In this document: piece after piece, positions 32,011 to 43,487 of the stretch | How positions within the stretch are numbered: the stretch's first letter is position 1 | Layout: each line of letters opens with the position of its first letter | Assembly: GCA_022494885.1 (NCBI GenBank) | Contig: JAGVSM010001185.1 | Coordinates: 1 to 64,000, forward strand | Length of the DNA stretch: 64,000 nt | Direction: 5' to 3' | From: Micrasema longulum | Taxonomy: Eukaryota > Arthropoda > Insecta > Trichoptera > Brachycentridae | Program-made: the position numbers and the translations under genes | The notes under the pieces: model-generated | Databases searched by the model: none | What the model was told of the DNA's origin: nothing | Seen by the model: the letters and a program-made list of their open reading frames with translations, nothing else

Positions 32011-32259
32011 GATTATTTTGCATAACAGCTAGAGATAATGAAGTTATAGCAATACATAGATTTTGCTTAATTGATTAAATGATCAAAGTTATAAACTCGT
32101 GAACGGTAACAATTTCAGTTGTTATTGTAGAGAAGGGGTAGATTCCATATCTCAAGGCTATATCTTCTAAAAAGGTTATATACAGGTTGTTGAGTAAATG
32201 CATCAAGATTAAGATTTAAAAAAGGAATAAGAAATTTTAGATATTTTCTGAGCTTACGG

Positions 32260-32658
32260 TCAGTTCTCTTTGAAACAAACGGTATTTACAGGATGAATTG
32301 TAAAAACTGACAAAAGGTGTATGTTTAGACTTGGTGTTCCTCTGTGGGAAGGTTGTGCATTATATGCGTATTTTGGTTTGTATGTGGAGCTATCCAAAGA
32401 AGCTATACAAGGCAGTGCAATAGCTTCTCTTCCTCTTACTGATCTTACTTCTTTCTGCTTATGCTTATCCCCATTTTGCGGGTCCCTGCTCTTTAGTACA
32501 AGAACTCTATTCATGTTCCAGGAATGAATCTCTACAGGGAAGAAACGTTTACAGTTAACATCGGGCAGTGTTAGAAAAATTACAATAAGAGCAAAGGAGC
32601 ACAAGAATGCACGCATTTTCGGCTGTCCTAAAAAATCAGCTTTGGCCGAGCACCACAT
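32260..32658 (-). CDS. Candidate small secreted protein (or first exon)
   Basis: Open frame of 132 codons on the - strand. The second Met gives MRAFLCSFALIVIFLTLPD followed by VNCK, a clean signal-peptide layout: basic start, a hydrophobic core of about 14 residues and a polar end with a plausible cut after VNC. The rest is basic and hydrophilic (KSRDPQNGDKHKQKEVRS), with few cysteines and no domain I recognise. A GTAAGA inside KQKE|VRS could be a splice donor, making this a first exon. It is one of the few frames here not built from repeat or RT words. It could still be chance. Confidence 0.4.
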   Translation of the reverse strand: MWCSAKADFLGQPKMRAFLCSFALIVIFLTLPDVNCKRFFPVEIHSWNMNRVLVLKSRDPQNGDKHKQKEVRSVRGREAIALPCIASLDSSTYKPKYAYNAQPSHRGTPSLNIHLLSVFTIHPVNTVCFKEN

Positions 32659-32659
32659 T

Positions 32660-32715
32660 CGTTCGGTGCCTATTAGGGTCCTGACGTCACTGCGACTTGT
32701 CTACATTTATTGTAA
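32660..32715. repeat. CRE-bearing repeat shared with 58,728-58,775
   Basis: CCTGACGTCACTGCGACTTG, TCTACATTTATTGTAACGGA against CCTGACGTCACTGCAACCTG, ATCTATTGTGATGGA. It sits just upstream (- strand sense) of the signal-peptide ORF. It could be a promoter, but the second copy argues for a repeat. Confidence 0.4.
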
Positions 32716-32859
32716 CGGATCCTTGCAAACCTATTCTCGACGCGGTCTCACTTTTCTTCATACAAACGTATTCCCTTATTTTCTTCTTGGAATATGCCAC
32801 TAGAGCAATGGTTTTTTTTACACACCATTGGCATTGTGTTTGCTTTTCATTCATTCATT

Positions 32860-32965
32860 GGCTATTTCCTTTCCGCACCGAATGGTGTATAGGACACTGC
32901 ATTGGTACACCAATCGCAGCGTATCTTAATATATTTTTGTTACATTGATAATGTATCAATCCTTG
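32860..32965 (-). mobile_element. SINE-B 3' fragment
   Basis: TTCCGCACCGAATGGTGTAT, GGACACTGCATTGG, CAATCGCAGCGTATCTTAAT: the 3' body of SINE-B read in reverse. Confidence 0.6.
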
Positions 32966-33000
32966 TTTAGCAGTGTTTGCTTTTAAGTTACACACATCGA

Positions 33001-33370
33001 CATATTACAACAGAGATGAAGAACATTTTAGAGAAGGTAATACAGAAGTCTAGGCATCTACAGGGCTTATGACCAGTCAATGGCTGGTTTACGTGGCCAC
33101 TTTACACTCTGTGTAACATTCACCATTCTGCCCATATTTGAACATCTAAATTCCTTCAATTCTTTCATCTGTTGATGTTTGTGAAGTTAAAGAGCTGTAA
33201 CCTTTATTTATGCGGGTGAGATTCATCTCATTGAATTATTTCACCTACATACTATGCAACGCCTGAAAATTTTTAATTTTTTCAATTTCTATACTTCTTC
33301 ATGGACCAGGTGGATTTATCAACAATATTTTGAGTTTATCCAAATTTTTGTAAATATTACATACATTACA
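33001..33370 (+). mobile_element. Foldback family K, one arm
   Basis: Starts ATTACAACAGAGATGAAGAA and proceeds through GGGCTTATGACCAGTCAATG, GTGGCCACTTTACAC and ATTCTTTCATCTGTTGATG to TTTGAGTTTATCC. The second arm is missing. Confidence 0.6.
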
Positions 33371-33480
33371 TACATTATTTTATTTGATTACATGCCTTAA
33401 AAAAACGGACCCAACTTATGTTAGCAACCAATACATTCATTTTAGTGCATAGCAATATATTATATACATGTGTTTTCTTT

Positions 33481-34375
33481 CTTCGCTGTTTCAATCCTGG
33501 GGATTAGTTTGCAGCTAAGTCCTGCATCTTGTCCTCCACTGATCTCTATTCTCTGTAGTCCTCTTCAACCCAACATATGAAGCGCAGTTCAAATCCTCGC
33601 ACACGTGTTTTAAATACTCCCGTCGGGGGCGTCCTCTGTAATTTGTCACCTCAGCCATTCTCTATATCATGCCATGCAGGAGACCCTCATGGCGCATAAT
33701 GTGGCAGATCCATTGGGTTCGCCTCTCTGAAATGGTTTTAAATAGGTGCCTTCCTTCTTCAATTCTACTGAGCACCTCGTCATTAGTAGAAAATTCCTAA
33801 TATTTTTCTGTAACACCACATCTCTAAGCCTCTAGTCTTTTTTTATCTCTTTCGGTAAGACTCCATGTCTTCCAACTGTAAATCAATATGCTCCATACAT
33901 ACGACATCTGTCTTGGCAATTTGCTTGCGGAATTTTAAGTGTATGTTGTTCGACTCGAAAATATTTGAGTTTTTGCTGAACGCAAGCCTTGTTTGATATA
34001 TGCAGCAGTCGACGTGATTAACTATCCTACGTGGTCCTGCTTCCAAGGTACACAAACTTTTTCGGGTTTTTCAGAGTTGCTCCTAACATTACTATATTTA
34101 TTTGCTGCTCATTACGGGCCACAGTCCTCATTTGCTCCTATTAATTTTTATATTATATTTATTATTTAGTACATGCTCCATAGATTTTAGCGCTTTTGTG
34201 AGTTCTTCTTCACTTTTAGCAATCAGAGCAATGTCATCAGCAAACTTTATCATAACTGTCTTTCGTCCGTGTATTTTAACACCCATTTCATTTATCGGGC
34301 ACTAAATATATCCATTTAAGGAGTACTGGCGACAGCGAGCATCCCTGTCTAACTCCCTGTCCTAATTTGGCCTCT
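33481..34375 (-). pseudogene. RTE-like RT remnant
   Basis: Minus strand from 34,375: GQGVRQGCSLSPVLL (motif B region), then MIKFADDIALIAKSEEELTK (motif C as FADD), MEHVLNNKYNIKINRSK, and after frameshifts YQTRLAFSKNSNIFESNNI and a thumb-like tail. Sister of the 56.5-57.5 kb remnant. Frameshifts and stops throughout. Confidence 0.8.
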
Positions 34376-34689
34376 TTTTGTTATTTCCATATAATATTAC
34401 GTTTTATAGTAAATTAAAAAAAAATTAATCAACCTGTACTTTTCCGATACTGTAGGAATAGATACATATCTTCATTTTATATGTAGGTATATTAATGTAT
34501 CTGCCGTTTGTCGAATTTAGCACTGGGCAATTTAGACTTCGAAATTACCAAATAACGAAATTTCTTTGAGCAAATTTATTATTTTTGTAATCAATACTTT
34601 TGTAGTATGCTTATATGCAGAATAAATTAAATTGAATTTGATTTCATGGAAAAATTCAAATCTGAAAAGGTATTAATTAGTATTCAATA

Positions 34690-35430
34690 AAAATTGGCAG
34701 TTCACAACGGAGTCCTGGTCCCGTCCCTGATGTATGGGAGCGAAGTATGGACTTGGAAAAATAGGGATGAAAGTAGGCTGAATGCTGTCGAAATGCGATC
34801 TCTCAGGCGAACGTGTGGTAAAACTATGTACGATAGATGCACAAATGTTGAGATCCGTACATTATGTAAGGCTGAGACAAGCACTATCGACAAAATCAAG
34901 AAAGGAGCTCTGCGCTGGTTTGGACATGTAGAACGAATGGACAGCGAAAGAACGGCTAAGAATATTGACAATGCAAATGTGGATGGATGCAGAAATAGGG
35001 GAAGACCGAGAAAGACATGGCATGACCAAATCCAACAAATACTTGAAGATGGACATGTCAAAAGTCGGAATAATCGGCGCGCGTGCATGAGAAGATGTAT
35101 GAATGTACAGGGAGCGAGATCTCTATGCAAAGATAGAGTGTTATGGTTAGTGACAACAATAGGTATATTGTTGGTGACAACAATATATCTACAGTCGTCT
35201 GCATACCCACACAGCTTGGCAGGTCAATCTAGATTGGTCTCTCCTAGCAAACAGTCGCTCTCTTACCACAATATAATAAGCATTTAGAATAAACCACAGG
35301 CAACTACAATAAGTCTTATTACTGATCTTCCCATACCACCATAGGGTATAACAGTATGCAAAGATAGAGTGTTGTGGCGTTCTATCCTCTCTGCCTACCC
35401 TTACGGGGAAACGGCATGATGGTTTGTTTG
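34690..35430 (+). pseudogene. Non-LTR RT C-terminal region, with an internal insertion
   Basis: AVHNGVLVPSLMYGSEVWTW, NAVEMRSLRRTCGK, MYDRCTNVEIRTLC, IDKIKKGALRWFGHVERMDS, RGRPRKTWHDQIQQILED and KDRVLW form a nearly clean 150-codon stretch. It is interrupted at 35,147 and resumes at 35,355 (KDRVLWRSILSAYPYGETA in joined sense). Typical RTE-like tail; the least decayed of its family here, but the RT core is missing. Confidence 0.8.
35147..35354. mobile_element. 208-bp insertion with a 23-bp flanking duplication
   Basis: The RT sequence 35,124-35,146 (TATGCAAAGATAGAGTG...) is repeated at 35,355-35,377 with a single A/G difference, and the RT frame resumes after the second copy. The insert has a local duplication of GTGACAACAATA and no A-tail. 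The type is unknown. Confidence 0.6.
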
Positions 35431-35456
35431 TTTGTTTGTTTGCTCCAAAAATACAT

Positions 35457-35712
35457 TTATTACAACAGAGATAAAGAACATTTTGGAGAACGGAATATAG
35501 AAGTTTGAGTATGTACAGGGCTTATGACCTGTCATTGGCTGGTTTAGGAGGCCACTTTGCATACTGTGTTTTATTCACCATTCTGCCTGTCTTCGAACTT
35601 CAATTCGAATTACTTCAATTCTGCCATCTGTTCATATATGGGATGTTAAAGAGCTGAAACATTTATTGATGTGGGTGAGATTCATCTAATGTTCTTCATC
35701 TCTGTTGTAATA
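35457..35712. mobile_element. Foldback MITE, family K
   Basis: The left end TATTACAACAGAGATAAAGA and right end TGTTCTTCATCTCTGTTGTA are inverted repeats. The interior has GGGCTTATGACCTGTCATTG and GAGATTCATCTAATG. The right arm is reduced to about 30 bp. Confidence 0.65.
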
Positions 35713-36084
35713 TTAAAAGAGACCATTGCGTGAGACTGCTGCTGGAAATTGCACAGATTTATATACTATTAAGCTTATTAAAATTTACGTTTATTTAATA
35801 ATTTTTATTTATGGTATTCTTTAATAATATGCATGTTTTCACTTTCCATTATATTGTATCCCAACTCAACTCAGGGCTCTAGGCTTCATTGTGTTAGGTA
35901 TACGTGATTATTTTTTTGTGATATGTATTTTTGTTTTAGTAAAAAAATATATATACATATTAATATTTACAGCTCTCTAGGGGATTGAATTCAAATCGAA
36001 AAATTGTTGAAAAATATATTGATTGTACTACTATTGCACACATACCTACATATTCAAGTTAGTTGATGGAAGTTCACAGTAGTT

Positions 36085-36185
36085 TATTGTAGAAATAAAA
36101 GACGAGTGATACTTAAATCCACAAATTTAGAAGAACTAATGACCGGTTGCATCGCTTTCGCCACATCTTCAAGATTTGTGTTTAA
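36085..36185 (-). ncRNA. Hammerhead-like PLE tail
   Basis: Minus strand: CTTGAAGATGTGGCGAAAGC, GATGCAACCGGTCATTAG, then CAAATTTGTGGATTTAAG and a TTTATTTC end. Same family as 22,955-23,132. The core is altered (TTGAAGA, GCAA). Confidence 0.45.
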
Positions 36186-36830
36186 TTTCTTTGATTCAAT
36201 ACATCTTCTTCACGTGTCATGTCGAGTTCCACAAGATTTTAAGAGCTCAAAATTAGACAGCGGAGAGACTATCACTCCCTCTCACTTCTGTTCAATGTAC
36301 TTCATAGTCCTAACGCTCCTATATACCTGTGTGAAAAATTTCAACGCTTATCAGTTCATGGTTTATCTCTTCGTTCTCATTCTCAAGGCACTCTCTTAAT
36401 ACCCATACACAATTCCTCTTTCTTCTCTAACTCATATAGTGTCCATGCGGCTCGACTGTGGAATCATCTCCCATCCACCATCAAAGGTGTTACAACATTA
36501 TCTCTGTTTAAATCACGTCTGAAGAAACATCTCCTTTTTCTTCCTTAATCTCTCCTCCTTTCCTTTTTCCTCTTTCCGATTTATTCCCATTTCCCATTGA
36601 GTAATAGTTTTGATTTAAGGTAATTTATAAACAAATACGTTTATTTCTATTTTTATATATTTTTCACTTTTCAATCTTTTTTTTTCTTCTTTTTTCTATT
36701 GAATATGTTCTGTAACTTGAATTATAAAAATAAAACTTTTATTTTATTGGTTGGTTGGAAGAAATAAGCCCGCCAATGTACAAATAACATTATGTACAAA
36801 AAGTTAAATAAATAAATAAACGTGGTCGTA
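36186..36830 (+). pseudogene. CR1/Jockey-like RT C-terminus and 3' UTR
   Basis: The frame near 36,405-36,545 reads PIHNSSFFSNSYSVHAARLW, then NHLPSTIKGVTTLSLFKSRL, KKHLLFLP and a stop. This is the usual C-terminal end of CR1/Jockey-like RTs (AxRLWNxLPxxIK...FKxxLKxHL). The UTR with GAGTAATAGTTTTGATTTAA and a TAAATAAATAAA end (36,823) matches the - strand copy at 13.3-13.6 kb. Confidence 0.75.
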
Positions 36831-37288
36831 AAAAGATCTACATTTTGCTGAAAACCGCAGTTATGCAGTCTATAGAGGATACCCATACAAACATAGCTTT
36901 TTGTATATATAGATTCAAAATAAACAGTAAAACCTTCTATAGACTATGAGTATAGGACCCTATCGGACTATTTAATAGATAATTATTTCGCCTGAAAGTT
37001 CCAGCTCCAATCAGTTAAGGATTACTAACTTCCTTTAACAAGTTCCAGGAGGTTTTCTTCGTCCATTTTCAGTTTGTTCAATTTCCTAACATTACTAATT
37101 TCCCTTAACGACTTGCTAAGGTTTATTTTGTATCCGTGCTAAATAAATTAGGTGTTCTACACTTTTATTTTTACAGTTTTCTTTCAAACGTAAACATACG
37201 CAGTTTAAAACATTTTCCAGAATGAATACCTTATATCGGTCATTTACACATTTAATTCAAATTTGAATTAAATATATACATTTTATTT

Positions 37289-37455
37289 TAACCGGGTTGT
37301 GGTCTCGTGGTAGTATGTAGATTCACGGGCCAAAGGTTCGAGGTTTAAATCCCACTCTACGACAACTCGATTTCCATGTTTCCAGCTAACGCAAGTTGTT
37401 TACGACGTTAACAAATTTGAGTAAATAAAAACTAAGTATTTCTCTTTTCGAAAAA
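37289..37455 (+). mobile_element. SINE-C (tRNA-derived), copy 1
   Basis: Head ACCGGGTTGTGGTCTCGTGG, an anticodon-loop-like stretch, then GGTTCGAGGTTTAAATCCC and ACTCTACGAC. It matches the 45,172 copy through the head. The B box has a small insertion. Confidence 0.6.
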
Positions 37456-38424
37456 ATAAAATATACGTAAATAAATAATACTATTACTACTATCACGCCA
37501 TTTTCTGTAGAGGTAGGCAGAGGATGGACCGCAGTACCTATATATTTTTTTTATTAATGGCATCCTTAAAAATGTAGATATTACTGTAAAAAATATTTTA
37601 CTTCCGGGTGCAAATTGTACAGACTTTTCACTTTAAGTTTCCATTATTTTTATATTCTGTATGCATTTAATGAAATATTTGTTGTTATTTTCCAAAAATA
37701 AACAATCAGAAAAAATACATTTAAGTGAAGTTTGTAAAATAAATTGTGATTGAAATAATGTGATTTTTCTCAAGCCTGTAGCTCAATCACAAATAACTAT
37801 TGACGTGCTTAAAAACATGCTAAGCATTTGAGCGATCACAATGAACAATAATGAACATGCTTAAGTTATCGCAGTCATAAGTCAACGTGTGTGTAATCTC
37901 TGAGTCAACGTTCGTGTCGGTTTGTTTTTTGTTTTCCTCGTAAATAAATACAGTTCATTGGCGAAAAATCGGCATTTAATATAAAAAATAATACAATATA
38001 TTGCATTTGCAAAATAGTAAGGAGTATCAAATACGAAAAAGTGAAAATTAAATTACAATTACTATGACTGCTGCGACTGCTTTTCTTGACATTTAGCTTG
38101 CCAACCGCCGGCTAAATGCAATAAATATAAATATAAATGATAAATAATAAATAAATAAAAATAGCAGTTTTGGAATATTTTCCATATTTACACCGGTGAA
38201 ATTCAAATATGTGATTGCTCAGCAGGATTATACGTCGCGCAACGTAATTATTTTGTCATTTAATATTAGGTGTTCACGGATGTTCCATTGTGATCGCGAA
38301 TACGATAAACAACCATGGTGAGAAATTGTTATCACGTCGCTTATTAGCACGTCGATATTTATTTGTGATTGAGCTACTGGGCGTTCTGTGCCACAATTTA
38401 CCACTGTTTTTGGGGCTCCTGCCT
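37456..38424. other. Unassigned DNA
   Basis: A modest GC-rich patch near 37,490-37,545, then AT-rich sequence. Nothing assigned. Confidence 0.3.
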
Positions 38425-38495
38425 GTTGTGATGGAAAAAAACCAATTGCAGTACCCTAAGCACCACCAGGTGCGGATAAGGGAATGATGACGAAT
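38425..38495 (+). mobile_element. SINE-B 3' fragment
   Basis: ATTGCAGTACCCTAAGCACC, ACCAGGTGCGGATAAGGG, AATGATGACG. This is the 3' body of SINE-B. Confidence 0.5.
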
Positions 38496-38879
38496 CTAAA
38501 TTAGAGTATATTATTACACAAGAAAAAAGTTTTTCGCTTAGCTAAATTTATCTCAAACTTGAACCGAAATAAGGCCCCAGTAACTCAATTTTAATGCAAC
38601 ATCCAAAGTAAAACTTTTTTATGAAAATTGTTTTTTAAATTAAGGTAATTTATGTCCACCATTTAAAATAGGCTCTAAATATGAGCATAAATCCAGCGCA
38701 TTTTCATTAAACTGCATAAGACACGACAGCTTCGGGGAGACGCCATTTTCGGTGTCAGAAACAGGCGAAATATTTTATCACCGCGCATTTTTGGGTGTTG
38801 TCAGAACAAAGAAAGAAAGAAAAATGGCAAAAATTAAAGTACTTACTTAATGTTGCCCTAGTTTATTCAATTAAAGAGT

Positions 38880-39430
38880 AATGGTGCATAGGTTACTGGA
38901 TGGGTACAGCTTATCAGCGATGGTTTATTATATATACATCACACACAAATAATAGAATCACTAGATCCCCAACACAAAGACAACTTAAACAAATACAAAC
39001 TAGTTCCACTTTCGGGCAAATGGATTTAGGGTATTATTCAATTAAAATCTTTAACCTACTTCCACTCTCTATTAAAATAATAAGTAACGAGAAAATGTTC
39101 AAGAAGGCTTTCAAATAATGGATAGTGGAGCTAGGTAGAAGTAAAATAGATAATCTTATTCGCCCAAACCAATATTGAATCAACTGCTCCACAAGTGTAT
39201 GTTTATGTTCTTTCATTGTACGCTTTGTAATATAAATAATATAAATGTACATACATTAATTATAAACATAAATACGTAGTGTTTAAAACTGTCTAAACAT
39301 TTTGTTAATAATCTCTATTTATTAAGTTAGTCTTTTTTGTTTGGTCTCAATGTAAAATATTTTTAAAAGTACATCGTTAAGTGTCTTTGGCACAGGTAAC
39401 CCCAGTGAGGTCACATTCTTTTTCCATTAA
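38880..39430 (+). pseudogene. Non-LTR RT tail and 3' UTR, copy A
   Basis: TSHTNNRITRSPTQRQLKQI, TSSTFGQMDLGYYSIKIFN, LLPLSIKIISNEKMFKKAFK, a stop, then WIVELGRSKIDNLIRPNQY. The UTR contains CTTTGGCACAGGTAACCCCA, GTGAGGTCACATT. A near-identical copy is at 46,990-47,560 and a more distant one at 20,590. Confidence 0.75.
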
Positions 39431-39469
39431 TAGTATATAGTTTACATTAAGTTGAAAACACACGTTCTA

Positions 39470-39591
39470 GGCTGGTATTCTGAGAGGTATAGCGCGCGTA
39501 GAGAACGCTTTATTATTTTATTATGAATTTAGTACGTAAAACCGCTAAAAAGGCGTTCTTTGTGCACGCTATACCGTTCAGAATACCACCC
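39470..39591. mobile_element. Short MITE with GGTATTCTGA ends
   Basis: GGCTGGTATTCTGAGAGGTA and the reverse complement of the right end, GGTGGTATTCTGAACGGTA, form repeats of about 40 bp that include TATAGCG and GAACGC. Length is 122 bp. Confidence 0.7.
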
Positions 39592-40194
39592 CAGGGTTCT
39601 TGTTGTATTTCACATACAGAACTGTGTTCTTCATTCCACCAGATACGGGAATTACATTTCAAAATGGAATCAAATTTAGCACGTTAATTGTAAATATGCG
39701 TTCAAAAAATACATAAACATTAAAACCATTCAATATTTATTGGCAGTTTGGTAATTTGTTATTTTTCCTGTTACTGTTTCATAATCTTTTTTTCTCATCA
39801 CTAATCTTAACTCGATAATATTTTATATATTCCAGCCGAATATTGAAATAATGGAATCCTGTTTTGTTCAAGGGTTAAGAAATCCGCCCGGAACCTTTTG
39901 CGAACAACAAGAGTCGTAAATATAGTAAAGTTCCCGCCTAAACTGCTGTCACGCAGTGGACGGTGTTGCCAGATGCAGAATAATAATTATCACTTCAACT
40001 TGGTTGGGTAGAAACTAGGAACCTACCCAAATATAATTTATCATTCTAATAAAATAATGATATTCCTGTCAACTTATTTATTTTAGCGAAGAGCGGTGAT
40101 AGAAGTTTTTATTTTTGGTTTGACAGAAAGAGATTGTCAGTGGCATTCCGCCATCCAACCATAATAACACATTTTAAAATACCTAGATTATAAA
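39592..40194. other. Unassigned DNA
   Basis: No ORF or repeat recognised. Confidence 0.3.
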
Positions 40195-40800
40195 AACAAT
40201 AAAACGCTTTGCACTTACAGCCAATCTGCTAAAGAAAATGGATTTTTTACCCTTAAAAATAGACTAGCATTATATCTGAATTATGCTATTTATATAAACG
40301 ATTAAATAATAAAGTAGACTCTTTTAACCTACTCTCCAAAATTAATCTTAATGTCCCCTTTTGCTTGACAAGAAATAAGTATTTTTTCCATCTGCTAGTC
40401 TGTAGCACTACTAACTATGCACAATACTCTTTTCTTTGTCGTTCTTGCTCAAACTATAATGCTTTTTTTCCATCAATTGATATATTTAACATGCCCCTTA
40501 ATTTATTTTAAATAAATTAAGACTCGTTCTTTCTGGCTGCGATACGCTTCCACTTGCTGTGTAATAATGTTCACACTTACACACACCTGAACACTTACTC
40601 CCACAAAAATACACACAAACACACTTTTACATTTACTCTCATACAAATACACACAAACACACCCTTTTGTTGTATCACAATTTAATATGTACGATTTTTA
40701 TTTAGAAACTTCGCTGGTCTGTCTTTAAACCGTGTCTTTTTTATGTTATTATATCATTGACGACTGTTTGTTTCTGTAAAATAAATACATAAATAACAAT
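40195..40800 (+). pseudogene. CR1/L2-like RT tail and 3' UTR
   Basis: Translation near 40,300-40,510: NNKVDSFNLLSKINLNVPF, CLTRNKYFFHLLVCSTTNYA and SFLCRSCSNYNAFFPSIDIF. The pattern (..LL..INFNVP...TRN...F....RTNYA..SPL.R.C...N....DIF) is the C-terminal region of Jockey/CR1-type RTs. CA-rich UTR follows at 40,570-40,670, then a TAAATAAATA end. Confidence 0.7.
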
Positions 40801-41035
40801 AAATAAATATTATATATAATGTGCCATTATAAATTGTTTACTTAAATTGATTTTACGATGAACACAATTATTACAAAGACAGCTTTTTTTTCAAATTTCA
40901 CGCAAAAATGATAAAGAATGGTTGTTATTGAAGTAATTCAATATATATATTTTTTAATTCAAAAATTTGGTTTCCTCTCACCCCCTGGAAGCCTACGGAA
41001 GAAAACAGTTGAAATATATCCATGGATTGTCTTTT

Positions 41036-41240
41036 TTTCACCATCATCATTTTCCGCACTCAATAGTGTATAGGGCACTGCATTGGTATAGCAATCGCAG
41101 CTTGTCTTGATCATTTTTGTTACATGAATGTTAGATTATCAGTCTTACGGAGGGACTATGCAATATTCTGGTGTAAAAAAACACCTTTTTAAACAAGAAT
41201 TTTATGTCATCCATGTCGGGAATGCAAATTTTACAGGACA
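41036..41240 (-). mobile_element. SINE-B, head truncated
   Basis: TTTTCCGCACTCAATAGTGT, AGGGCACTGCATTGG, CAATCGCAGCTTGTCTTGAT, then AAAACACCTTTTTAAACAAG and a decayed B-box region near 41,215. The order is that of SINE-B in reverse. Confidence 0.65.
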
Positions 41241-41439
41241 TTACTGTTGTATGCTTCGCCAATACGAATTCTTTTTTTTTACAGGATAATATCTCATATT
41301 TGACAAGCAGAGATGACTTGGTAAATATGTAAGTTTATCAAATGCGTAGTACGAAAGAATTTTTTTTTCAGTTACGACTTTGAGGTTTAGCTGGGTTGTA
41401 TGGTAAACGTGTACAATGGGCTTTGCATGTTCTTTTTTT

Positions 41440-41622
41440 TTTAATTTAAAAGGAATAACCCGCTTAGCTTTTACTCTAGCTTGTCAGCAGGTAAGAAAGA
41501 GGAGATTTCGGAAGAAAGTTATAAAAAATGCGCCTCAATATTTAGACCAGTTTTTCTTGCAACTGGCGGGAATCGAACCCGCGACCCCAGTTTCATTGTG
41601 ACTGCACCACGGCGCCTGTCAA
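41440..41622 (-). mobile_element. tRNA-derived SINE, family D
   Basis: Minus-strand head CAGGCGCCGTGGTGCAGTCA, AACTGGGGTCGCGG, GGTTCGATTCCCGCCAG (perfect B box), GTTGCAAG, a body of about 110 bp and an A-rich end (T run at 41,432-41,442). The arms do not fold as a complete tRNA, and a body follows the B box directly. Confidence 0.6.
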
Positions 41623-41892
41623 ATTTAAAGTAATTAGTTCCCTGTCAAAGAGACCGGTACGACTTAAAACTGGTAGACATAGTGAAACTCCGGTTGGTGG
41701 TTATAAATTTATGATCTAATTAGGTTTAGTACTGAGAAAGTAGAATAGACGTTTCACAGAGACAAACTTTAATATTTAAAAATCCGTGCGCGGAAAGGAT
41801 TCCGGCGGGAATTGTATTACAATAAGCCCCGCAAATTAGCGATGGCGGGAGTTGGAAGTTAAATAGGTTCCTACCTCAACTCTTGTGTTTCA

Positions 41893-42828
41893 CCAGTGCC
41901 TCGATTATAAATGCTATCTTCATCTGTACATATCGAGACGGTATACTTTTTTATTTTTATTTATACTTTTACAATTTTGTATTTTTTTTATACAGAATAA
42001 TGTTCCCTCACTGGGATGTCCTTATCGTCTTACCTTCTGTACTATTTGTATCAACCTCGGTATGTTCTACCCACTTGTCTTCTCGACATCATATGATCGG
42101 AATCAACCAATGAATGACCTTAATGATTTAGTCCGCGTTCCTTACTTCATCAACACTTCAAATAGTTGTCACTTATAATGTTTTATATAGGCTTCAAAAC
42201 GATTATAAACTCCAGTAAATCTCAATTCAAGCAAAAAATGCTCGCTTGAACATGATTTCCACATGATCTTTGGCAATTACCGAGACGGTACGCTTAACGA
42301 TCGCCTGTATTTATTTGCCGATTGATTACAAAGCCGGCTCCTTTAACGTCTCAATTTACACTCGGAAAAATAATAAAATAGATAGAAAAAAATATAATAA
42401 CTAATAATTTTTTTACTGACAACTTTTTTACGCCCAAAAATTGTAATAAATCGTAAGTAAAGGAAAAATTGCTCTGTGGAACAAAATTTTTGTCACTTTT
42501 AATGCGTAAATAAATTTATCAAAGAGTCCTAGACCCACCGGTATAAACCGATGTACTTACATCAAAACTTGATGGTGGGGGGATCGGTAGTGCATCTTAG
42601 TAGTCGGTCGGGAGACTTTTATCATCAACTATGACGTCATACTGAAGTGCGTAGATATGTGTACCGTGGCGTACGCTTCCCCTTGTTTTTTATCGATGTA
42701 CCCAAAACTTGAAGGTGGTGGGGGGGGGGGGGTTGGTAGTGTATCCTCGTAATCGAATTTATCTTCAACTACACCATCAAGGTCGTCAATGACGTCTTTA
42801 TCTTCCCATTATAGTCGAGGCCCTGAAT
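41893..42828 (+). mobile_element. CAGGGCC-type element, left member of an inverted pair
   Basis: 936 bp. The left end CCAGTGCCTCGATTATAA and the right end, CAGGGCCTCGACTATAATGG in reverse complement, are inverted repeats of about 25 bp. Internal landmarks are GATCGGAATCAACCAATGAA, CGCTTAACGATCGCCTG, TAAACCGATGTACTTAC, ACTATGACGTCATACTGAAG and a G run near 42,720. The two short frames at its left end (41,883-42,178) do not resemble known proteins. Confidence 0.65.
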
Positions 42829-43487
42829 TCGCATTTATGTAGGTATTCAAACGTGTTTTATTTGTAGCAATTTATAATTATTGAGTCTTATCGGCTCTAA
42901 TGTATGGAAGTTTAGAATCGAGAAAAAATATGAAAATAGGCTTTGTGCTGTCGCATTGAACAGTTTGAATATTTGAATACTTTTATGAGTTTTATTTAAT
43001 GAATAAATTAATACCAATGTATTTGTAACCTTTATCAATACCAAGTTAACCATAATTTGATATAGTGATTTTCAATGACTCTATGGTTCAAACGGACTCC
43101 GTACTCCATATTCGTATAAGACCATTTGCATAGTTATTAGGTTGCTTTGTTTTCCAGGACATTGAGAGAAACCTGATTACAGATTCAAATTGGATATGAC
43201 ATAAGGACCTTTATTATGTATGGAGAGCAGAGGAATTTCGCTCCCACTGACTTTATCATTAATAAATATTAATACCTACTTGAAAGGTTCCCTGGGTTAC
43301 ATCAATTGTGAACATCCTTAGTTATTACTCTTTCCAGTTTTCATATCAAAGAAGTTATTTCGCCAACGAGTAGCTGTATCTTCTTGATATGTATTCATTT
43401 TTATTTATAAATTTATTGCATGTACATACGTAATTAATTAGTAGGGAATTTTAAATAACACTAGAGCATTTGAATGTCGATATGAAA
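42829..43487. other. Spacer between the inverted elements
   Basis: Contains a + strand patch LIMYGSLESRKKYENRLC (42,886-42,945), a decayed version of the RT word YGSEVW...RLNAVEM seen at 34.7 kb. Otherwise nothing clear. Confidence 0.4.

Noticed and set aside
34702..35130. 142-codon - strand ORF
   Set aside because: It is antisense to the best-preserved RT tail of its family (34,690-35,146).
41560..41622. Possible tRNA gene with a perfect B box on the - strand
   Set aside because: The A box and acceptor pairing are poor and a SINE-like body with a T/A-rich end follows. I call it a SINE head.
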